From: an uncultured Dorea sp.
GTDB lineage: Bacteria; Bacillota; Clostridia; Lachnospirales; Lachnospiraceae
Reading direction: 5' to 3'
Length of the DNA stretch: 64,000 nucleotides
Assembly: GCA_910584615.1 (NCBI GenBank)
Contig: CAJUAM010000001.1
Coordinates: 62,001-126,000, forward strand
Shown: one piece after another, positions 58,747 to 64,000 of the stretch
Numbering within the stretch: position 1 is the stretch's first letter
How the letters are laid out: every line of letters starts with the position of its first letter
The notes under the pieces: model-generated
What the model was told of the DNA's origin: nothing
What the model saw: only the letters and a program-made list of their open reading frames with translations
Database searches by the model: none
Made by a program: the position numbers and the translations under genes

Positions 58747-59948
58747 TTGTTAAGAAATTCGGGGGAAGCTCTGTTGCGGATAAAGAGCGCATTTTTAATG
58801 TAGCAAGGCGCTGTATTGAAGAATATAAAAAAGGAAATGATGTTGTTGTTGTTCTTTCTGCGATGGGGGATACGACAGATGATCTGATCGCGATGGCGCA
58901 AAAGATCAACCCGAAGGCGAAAAAAAGAGAGATGGATATGCTCCTTACCACAGGTGAGCAGGTATCAGTGGCGTTGATGGCGATGGCACTGCAGGCATTG
59001 GATGTGCCGGCAGTTTCGCTTAATGCTTTTCAGGTTATGATGCATTCCACATCCAGATACGGGAATGCCAGATTCAAACGCGTGGAGACAGAAAGGATCC
59101 GGCATGAGCTTGATTACAGAAAGATTGTGATCGTTACAGGGTTTCAGGGAGTGAACAAGTATGACGATATCACCACATTAGGCCGGGGCGGTTCTGACAC
59201 TACGGCGGTGGCTCTTGCAGCCGCTCTTCACGCGGACAGATGTGAGATATACACGGATGTGGACGGTGTGTTTACCGGAGATCCAAGAGTCGTGAAAAAC
59301 GCAAAGAAGCTTGATGAAGTTACTTATGATGAGATGCTTGAGCTTGCAAGTCTTGGGGCAAAGGTTCTTCATAACCGTTCTGTGGAGATGGCAAAGAAAT
59401 ACAATGTGGAGTTAGTAGTACGGTCCAGTCTGAATGATTCGGAGGGGACTGTGGTCAGGGAAGGAGCAGACATGGAGAAACTGTTAGTGACCGGTGTTGC
59501 GGCAGATAAGAATACAGCGCGTATCTCGGTTATCGGTGTATTAGACAAGCCGGGAATCGCGTTTAATATATTTGATACATTAGCGAAAAATAATATCAAT
59601 GTAGATATCATCTTACAGTCTGTCGGGCGGGAAGGTACAAAAGATATTTCCTTCACCGTTGCGGGAGATGATATGGAACAGGCTATTGAGATCCTTGAGA
59701 AGAACAAAAAAAGACTTACCATCAAAGAGGTGAGCTGCAATCCGAATGTGGCAAAGCTGTCGGTGGTGGGTGCCGGCATGATGAGCAACCCGGGAGTTGC
59801 GGCAAAGATGTTTGAAGCATTGTATAATTCCAGAGTGAATATTAATATGATCTCCACATCGGAGATCAGGATCACGGTTCTGGTTGATGAAAAGGATATA
59901 GACAAGGCAATGAATGCCGTACATGATGGATTCGCGATGGGAGAATAA
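58740..59948 (+). CDS. lysC: Aspartate kinase
   Basis: A 402-residue enzyme that phosphorylates aspartate, the first step to lysine, threonine and methionine. The N-terminal signature VKKFGGSSVADKERI, TTGEQVSVALMAMAL near 75, TLGRGGSDTTAVALAAAL near 150 and DGVFTGDPRVV near 180 define the kinase domain; two ACT domains fill residues 255-402 (for example VLDKPGIAFNIF and GAGMMSNPGVAAKMFE). It overlaps the preceding gene by 7 bases. It is the monofunctional, single-start form. Confidence 0.97.
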   Translation: MLIVKKFGGSSVADKERIFNVARRCIEEYKKGNDVVVVLSAMGDTTDDLIAMAQKINPKAKKREMDMLLTTGEQVSVALMAMALQALDVPAVSLNAFQVMMHSTSRYGNARFKRVETERIRHELDYRKIVIVTGFQGVNKYDDITTLGRGGSDTTAVALAAALHADRCEIYTDVDGVFTGDPRVVKNAKKLDEVTYDEMLELASLGAKVLHNRSVEMAKKYNVELVVRSSLNDSEGTVVREGADMEKLLVTGVAADKNTARISVIGVLDKPGIAFNIFDTLAKNNINVDIILQSVGREGTKDISFTVAGDDMEQAIEILEKNKKRLTIKEVSCNPNVAKLSVVGAGMMSNPGVAAKMFEALYNSRVNINMISTSEIRITVLVDEKDIDKAMNAVHDGFAMGE

Positions 59949-59961
59949 AGTGCTGCCCGTA

Positions 59962-60006
59962 CAAAAGCCGGTAATAATCTATTGAGGAGTTATTACCGGT
60001 TTTGAT
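59962..60006. terminator. Bidirectional terminator between lysC and the CYTH gene
   Basis: A stem of about 15 pairs (AAAAGCCGGTAATAA with TTATTACCGGTTTT, including G-U pairing) lies between the two convergent genes; A-runs on one side and T-runs on the other serve both strands. Confidence 0.8.
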
Positions 60007-60007
60007 T

Positions 60008-60451
60008 TCAAAATCGGCACAGCTGGCTGTTGTGGTATTTGCCGGAGAATGTAACGTCTTCGCCGAACCAGTCCGGAGGTGTAAAAGAGAGGGCGCTTTG
60101 TTCATCGGAAAATTCTACTTCTGCAAGAATGAGCGGTGCAAGGTCTCCTTCGAATACATCAAGTTCTATAGTCAGATTCCCTTCCAAAGGAATCATGTAG
60201 CGGCGCTTTTTTATGAGCCGTCCGTCAATTTTCCGGAGAAGATGTTCATAAGCTTCTTTCGTCAGAGGAAGATTATATTCTTTGCGTACCATCAGTCCTT
60301 TTGATTTGTAAGTAAGTTCAAAATTATTATCATCCTTGCGGATGCGTACGACAGGGTCGGTGTTCAGATATCCCTGTTCTATGATCCGGCAGGGAAAGTC
60401 TTTTAAGTTTTCAGGTATACTCTTTATGAGATATTTTCGCTCGATTTCCAT
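60008..60451 (-). CDS. CYTH-domain protein (triphosphate tunnel family)
   Basis: A 147-residue protein with the defining EIERKYLI (ExExK) motif at residues 2-9, RIRK near 37, the FELTYKSKG strand and the late ELDVFEGDLAPLILAEVEFSDE segment with paired acidic residues that line the tunnel. Small bacterial members hydrolyse inorganic tripolyphosphate or nucleoside triphosphates or make cyclic AMP. No fused CHAD domain is present, so tripolyphosphatase is the likeliest. GGAGG precedes the start. Confidence 0.88.
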   Translation of the reverse strand: MEIERKYLIKSIPENLKDFPCRIIEQGYLNTDPVVRIRKDDNNFELTYKSKGLMVRKEYNLPLTKEAYEHLLRKIDGRLIKKRRYMIPLEGNLTIELDVFEGDLAPLILAEVEFSDEQSALSFTPPDWFGEDVTFSGKYHNSQLCRF

Positions 60452-60512
60452 TTTTGTGCCTCCTTAGGTGCGGATATTAACGTGATATAAGCATTTGTAT
60501 CATTATAAATTA

Positions 60513-60542
60513 GTTTACACAAAAAGTAAACGGTGATAAAAT
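60513..60542 (+). promoter_or_regulatory. Promoter of DJ-1 family gene with inverted repeat
   Basis: -35 TTTACA (60515-60520) and -10 TAAAAT (60537-60542), spacer 16 bases. The -35 box lies in an inverted repeat GTTTAC-N7-GTAAAC (60513-60518, 60526-60531), possibly an operator. Confidence 0.45.
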
Positions 60543-60576
60543 TTAGAGTAACAGTTCAAAAGAAAGGAGATTTTCC

Positions 60577-61125
60577 ATGATTAAAGTAAATGTATTGCTG
60601 GCGGACGGATTTGAAGAGATTGAGGCATTAACGGTTGTAGACTTATTAAGAAGAGCGCAGATATATGTAGACACAGTATCAATTGGGGAGGAATATCAGG
60701 TTCACGGGGCACACGGGATCAACGTGCAGGCAGAAGATTTATTTGAGGAAGCGGATTTTACAGAGGCAGATGCAATCGTGCTTCCGGGGGGGATGCCTGG
60801 CACAACTAATCTGAAGGAGCATGAAGGTGTGAGAAAGGTTGTGACAGATTTCGCAGAGGGAGGCAAAGTTGTGGGAGCTATCTGTGCGGCACCTACGGTT
60901 CTGAGTGATCTGGGACTGATCAAAGGAAAGCGTATCGCATGTTATCCGTCAGTGGAGAGTGATATCCAGGGCGCGGTCATTGTAAAAGTTCCTGCGGTAG
61001 TGGATGGGAATATTGTTACCAGCCGTGGAGTGGGAACGGCAATTGATTTCGCGTTGGAGCTGATCACAGTACTCGCAGGGAAAGAAAGGGCTGTCAGTGT
61101 TGCGGAATCTATCGTATATGAGTAA
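60577..61125 (+). CDS. DJ-1/PfpI family protein (YajL/ThiJ type)
   Basis: A 182-residue protein with the DJ-1 layout: the Glu of LADGFEEIEA near residue 15, the strand VLPGGMPGTTNL near 68 and the nucleophilic-elbow Cys in GAICAAPTVL near 104, followed by CYPSVE and SRGVGTAIDFALELI. Members act as deglycases/glyoxalases or redox-sensitive chaperones; the exact activity is debated. AAAGGAG lies 9 bases upstream. A lipoprotein gene follows after 9 bases. Confidence 0.92.
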   Translation: MIKVNVLLADGFEEIEALTVVDLLRRAQIYVDTVSIGEEYQVHGAHGINVQAEDLFEEADFTEADAIVLPGGMPGTTNLKEHEGVRKVVTDFAEGGKVVGAICAAPTVLSDLGLIKGKRIACYPSVESDIQGAVIVKVPAVVDGNIVTSRGVGTAIDFALELITVLAGKERAVSVAESIVYE

Positions 61126-61134
61126 AAGGAACAG

Positions 61135-61815
61135 ATGAAGGTTATGGTACGACTAAAGAAAATAACGCCTATTTTTGTTGGTTGCGCGGTTTTTTTAGCA
61201 TTGACAGGATGTGCCGGCGGTTTTGATGCGGCGGGATATACAGAAGCGATCCTGGATCTGCAGTTTCAGGGAGATATTAGGAATGCAAGAACACTGGTAG
61301 CGGGCTCTACCCAGGAAGAACTGCGTCAGATGTATCAGGAATTTGTAGATGATTTTGTATCAGGCTATATTACGGACGGCATGGATCTTACAGATACCGC
61401 TTCTCAAGAATTCAGGGAGCTTGCGGCTATGATTTTTGCTTCTATGAGATATGAGGTCGGGGAAGCTAAAGAGACTGGAAAGAAGGAATACGAGGTTCCG
61501 GTTGTCATACAGCCTACAGATATTTTTCTGAGATATAAAGAACTTCTGGCAGAAGATGCTCTGAAAATATCGGAAAAAGTAAAGAACAAAACGTATAAAG
61601 GGACAGAGGAAGAAATACAGGATCAGGTATTGGCAGAAATTGCGGGACATGCTTATGAATTGCTGAAAGCCGCCTATGAGGACAGTGAATTCCAAGAGGA
61701 GCAGACAGTGATTTTAAGGGTAAAATCTGATATAAGTGATATTTATTCTATTGATGAGGACGATATGAACAATTTAATCACAAAAATACTTCGATTAGAT
61801 GAAATCGGGGGCTAG
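61135..61815 (+). CDS. Lipoprotein of unknown function
   Basis: A 226-residue lipoprotein with signal residues 1-25 and lipobox LTGC near 23-26. The mature part is largely helical (GYTEAILDLQFQGD, ELRQMYQEFVDDFVSGY, then EVPVVIQPTDIFLRYKELLAED and a C-terminal helical region). It resembles small Firmicute lipoproteins of the DUF5105-like sort, though this is only an impression. AAAGGAAC precedes ATG 61135; ATG 61144 is an alternative. It is placed between the DJ-1 gene and tig. Confidence 0.7.
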   Translation: MKVMVRLKKITPIFVGCAVFLALTGCAGGFDAAGYTEAILDLQFQGDIRNARTLVAGSTQEELRQMYQEFVDDFVSGYITDGMDLTDTASQEFRELAAMIFASMRYEVGEAKETGKKEYEVPVVIQPTDIFLRYKELLAEDALKISEKVKNKTYKGTEEEIQDQVLAEIAGHAYELLKAAYEDSEFQEEQTVILRVKSDISDIYSIDEDDMNNLITKILRLDEIGG

Positions 61816-61832
61816 ATATTTGAAAATGTTTG

Positions 61833-61841
61833 TGTTATACT
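61833..61841 (+). promoter_or_regulatory. Extended -10 promoter of tig
   Basis: TGTTATACT (TG at 61833-61834, TATACT at 61836-61841) lies 76 bases upstream of tig. A good -35 is not visible, as is common for extended -10 promoters. Confidence 0.45.
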
Positions 61842-61916
61842 TCTTTAATGAGTGCAAAGCAGTATGCCCATTTTACAACTGTCAAAGAGTGGGATAGAAA
61901 CAGGAGGATATAGTAA

Positions 61917-63203
61917 ATGAGTTTACAGGTAGAAAAATTAGAGAAAAACATGGCAAAGCTTACCATTGAGGTTTCTGCCGATGATTTAGAGAAAGCACTT
62001 CAGAGTGCATATAAGAAGCAGAAGAATAAGATCAGCCTTCCGGGGTTCCGTAAGGGTAAAGTACCGCGTCATATGATCGAGAAGATGTATGGTCCGGAGA
62101 TTTTTTATGATGATGCAGTTAATGAACTTATGCCGAAGGCATATGCCGATGCGTATGAGGAATGCGAGCTTGATATTGTGTCAAGACCGGAAGTTGACGT
62201 AGTTCAGATTGAGAAGGGCAAGCCGTTTATCTTTACGGCAGAGGTTGCAATTAAGCCAGAAGTAACACTTGGTGAATACAAGGGGCTTGAAGTTGATAAG
62301 GTATCCACACGTGTTACGCAGAAGGAAGTAGAAGAAAAGCTTAAGGAAGAAGCAGAAAAGAATGCGAGAACAGTTACCGTAGAGGACAGAGCGGTTAAAG
62401 ACGGCGACGAAGTTATTATGGATTTTGAAGGCTTTGTTGACGGTGAAGCATTTGAGGGCGGAAAGGGAGAGAATTATCCGCTGACGATTGGTTCTGGTTC
62501 TTTTATTCCGGGATTTGAAGAGCAGCTTGTCGGAGCAGAGGCAGAGAAAGAGACAGAGGTTAAGGTTACGTTCCCTGAGGATTATCATGCAGAGGAGCTT
62601 AAAGGCAAGGATGCTGTATTCAAATGTACGGTACATGAGATCAAGATGAAGGAACTTCCGGAGATTGATGATGAATTTGCGGCAGAAGTTTCAGAATTTG
62701 ATACTTTAGATGAATATAAGGCTGATCTTAAGGCAAAGATTAAAGAGCAGAAGGAAGCAGACGGAAAGAGAAAACAGGAAGATCAGGCTGTTGAAAAGGC
62801 AGTGGAGAACGCTTCTTTTGAGATTCCTGAGGCTATGATCACAACAAATATCAGTCAGATGAAAGATGATTTTGCCAGAAGGATGCAGTCGCAGGGACTT
62901 ACGCTGGAGCAGTATTTCCAGTTTACAGGTATGACTTCTGAAAAAATGGAAGAGGAGATGCGTCCGCAGGCGATCAAGCGTATTGAGACACGTATTGTCC
63001 TTGAGGCGATCGTGAAAGCTGAGAATATTGAGATCAGTGATGAGAAGCTTGATGAAGAGATCAACAAGATGGCAGAAAGCTATAAGATGGAAGCAGATAA
63101 GCTTAAAGAGTTTATGAGTGATGCGGAAAAGAAACAGATGAAAGAAGATATAGCTGTTCAGGAGGCGGTTACATTCCTTGTAGAGAATGCCGTGGAGAAA
63201 TAA
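61917..63203 (+). CDS. tig: Trigger factor
   Basis: A 428-residue ribosome-bound chaperone with peptidyl-prolyl isomerase activity. The ribosome-binding signature is GFRKGKVPRHMIEK near residue 43; the FKBP-type domain (about 160-245) shows VIMDFEGFVDGEAFEGG and GSFIPGFEEQLVGAE; the C-terminal helical chaperone arms complete the usual three domains. GGAGG precedes the start. The gene order tig-clpP-clpX is standard. Confidence 0.98.
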   Translation: MSLQVEKLEKNMAKLTIEVSADDLEKALQSAYKKQKNKISLPGFRKGKVPRHMIEKMYGPEIFYDDAVNELMPKAYADAYEECELDIVSRPEVDVVQIEKGKPFIFTAEVAIKPEVTLGEYKGLEVDKVSTRVTQKEVEEKLKEEAEKNARTVTVEDRAVKDGDEVIMDFEGFVDGEAFEGGKGENYPLTIGSGSFIPGFEEQLVGAEAEKETEVKVTFPEDYHAEELKGKDAVFKCTVHEIKMKELPEIDDEFAAEVSEFDTLDEYKADLKAKIKEQKEADGKRKQEDQAVEKAVENASFEIPEAMITTNISQMKDDFARRMQSQGLTLEQYFQFTGMTSEKMEEEMRPQAIKRIETRIVLEAIVKAENIEISDEKLDEEINKMAESYKMEADKLKEFMSDAEKKQMKEDIAVQEAVTFLVENAVEK

Positions 63204-63244
63204 TCAGAACAGCAAGTTTATTTTGGACAGGAGGCATATGATAT

Positions 63245-63826
63245 ATGAGTTTAGTACCTTATGTCATTGAGCAGACGAGCCGCGGTGAGAGATCCTATGA
63301 TATATATTCCAGATTATTAAAGGACAGGATCATTTTTTTGGGAGAAGAAGTAACGGATGTGTCGGCAAGTGTTATTGTCGCGCAGCTTTTATTCCTTGAG
63401 GCGGAAGATCCGGAGAAGGATATCCATCTTTATATTAACAGTCCCGGTGGTTCTGTGACTGCAGGTTTGGCTATTTATGATACGATGCAGTACATTAAGT
63501 GTGATGTCGAGACGATCTGTATCGGCATGGCGGCAAGTATGGGTTCCTTTTTACTGTCAGGAGGTAAGAAGGGTAAGCGTCTTGCGCTTCCGAACGCGGA
63601 GATTATGATCCATCAGCCATCCGGCGGCGCGCAGGGGCAGGCGACGGAGATTCAGATTGCTGCAGAACATATTTTAAAGACCCGTCAGAAATTAAACAAG
63701 ATCCTGGCGGAGAATACAGGACAGCCTTTGGATGTGATCAGCGTTGATACAGAGCGTGATAATTTCATGTCCGCTGAGGAAGCGAAAGAATACGGTCTGA
63801 TTGATGAAGTACTTTCACATCGTTGA
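63245..63826 (+). CDS. clpP: ATP-dependent Clp protease proteolytic subunit
   Basis: A 193-residue serine protease that forms the tetradecameric chamber fed by ClpX or ClpC. The start MSLVPYVIEQTSRGERSYDIYSRLLKDRI, the catalytic Ser in GMAASMGSFLLS near residue 98, His in EIMIHQPSGG near 122 and the late Asp in the ISVDTERDNFMSAEEA region near 172 identify it. AGGAGG lies 10-11 bases upstream. It is 33 bases from clpX. Confidence 0.98.
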   Translation: MSLVPYVIEQTSRGERSYDIYSRLLKDRIIFLGEEVTDVSASVIVAQLLFLEAEDPEKDIHLYINSPGGSVTAGLAIYDTMQYIKCDVETICIGMAASMGSFLLSGGKKGKRLALPNAEIMIHQPSGGAQGQATEIQIAAEHILKTRQKLNKILAENTGQPLDVISVDTERDNFMSAEEAKEYGLIDEVLSHR

Positions 63827-63859
63827 TCGTTAGTCCGGTATAATATATGAGGTGAAAGC

Positions 63860-64000
63860 ATGTTGGGTAGAGGTGACGATCAGATTAGATGTTCGTTTTG
63901 CAATAAAACACAGGCACAGGTCAGAAAGCTGATCGCAGGGCCGAATAATACGTATATTTGTGATGAATGTGTCGATGTTTGTTCTGAAATTATAGAAGAG
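63860..64000 (+). CDS. clpX: ClpX ATPase, 3' truncated by window edge
   Basis: The first 47 codons are present. They encode the zinc-binding domain with CSFC near residues 11-14 and CDEC near 34-37, as in the ClpX N terminus that dimerises and binds adaptors. TGAGGTG lies 7 bases upstream. The AAA+ part lies beyond the window. Confidence 0.95.
   Translation, partial: MLGRGDDQIRCSFCNKTQAQVRKLIAGPNNTYICDECVDVCSEIIEE

Noticed and set aside
1..64000. CRISPR arrays, rRNA, tRNA genes or intact insertion sequences
   Set aside because: No regularly spaced direct repeats, no conserved rRNA or tRNA sequence and no transposase gene were seen on reading both strands.

Overview
The window is a contiguous stretch of a moderate-GC Firmicutes chromosome, most likely a gut-type Lachnospiraceae (Clostridium cluster XIVa; Dorea, Faecalicatena, Blautia or the C. 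scindens group are possible relatives). Pointers are the class III fructose-1,6-bisphosphatase, RF2 with a programmed frameshift, BioY-type biotin uptake, strong AGGAGG ribosome binding sites, near-consensus TTGACA/TATAAT promoters, lipoproteins with Firmicute lipoboxes and the housekeeping gene orders rpsB-tsf and tig-clpP-clpX. No rRNA, tRNA, CRISPR array or intact IS element was found. Species-level assignment is an inference.

Region 1 (1-13505) is one co-directional hexuronate operon: a truncated sugar isomerase/epimerase, two tandem cupins, a polar-amino-acid-type ABC transporter, then uxaC, uxuA, a fused uxuB-eda gene, kdgK, uxaA and uxaB. Together they can take D-glucuronate and D-galacturonate to 2-keto-3-deoxygluconate and on to pyruvate plus glyceraldehyde 3-phosphate. 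Region 2 (13548-15883) is a bioY-bioB-bioD operon behind a long dyad that spans the -10 box and the bioY ribosome binding site. Region 3 (15893-23250) holds an amylosucrase-like GH13 gene, a SanA-type envelope protein, a polysaccharide deacetylase and an autoregulated marR-adh-aldh operon.

Region 4 (23250-29854) is accessory: small secreted proteins, a membrane-linked XRE regulator, a beta-propeller lipoprotein and a MacB-type ABC exporter whose first permease is frameshifted at a run of ten G. Two paralogous NlpC/P60 cell-wall hydrolases follow (30062-33069), then rpsB-tsf. Region 5 (35150-41910) looks mobile or recently acquired: a BrnT/BrnA toxin-antitoxin pair, degenerate sequence with G-tracts, a 5'-truncated tyrosine recombinase, a CAT-like acetyltransferase plus methyltransferase pair, a FadR-type regulator and an ECF sigma/membrane-protein operon beside an XRE membrane regulator.

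Region 6 (42231-64000) is core: hpf, a PsiE-like protein, a PAP2 phosphatase, typA, an SSB-like protein, dapA, dapB, fbp, a eukaryotic-type hisA, secA, prfB-hom-'apgM'-lysC (aspartate-family amino acids), a CYTH protein, a DJ-1 family protein, a lipoprotein, tig, clpP and the start of clpX. The most rewarding points are the UxuB-Eda fusion, the poly-G frameshift in the exporter, the bioY dyad, the stand-alone eukaryotic-type HisA and the phosphoglycerate-mutase-like candidate homoserine kinase.
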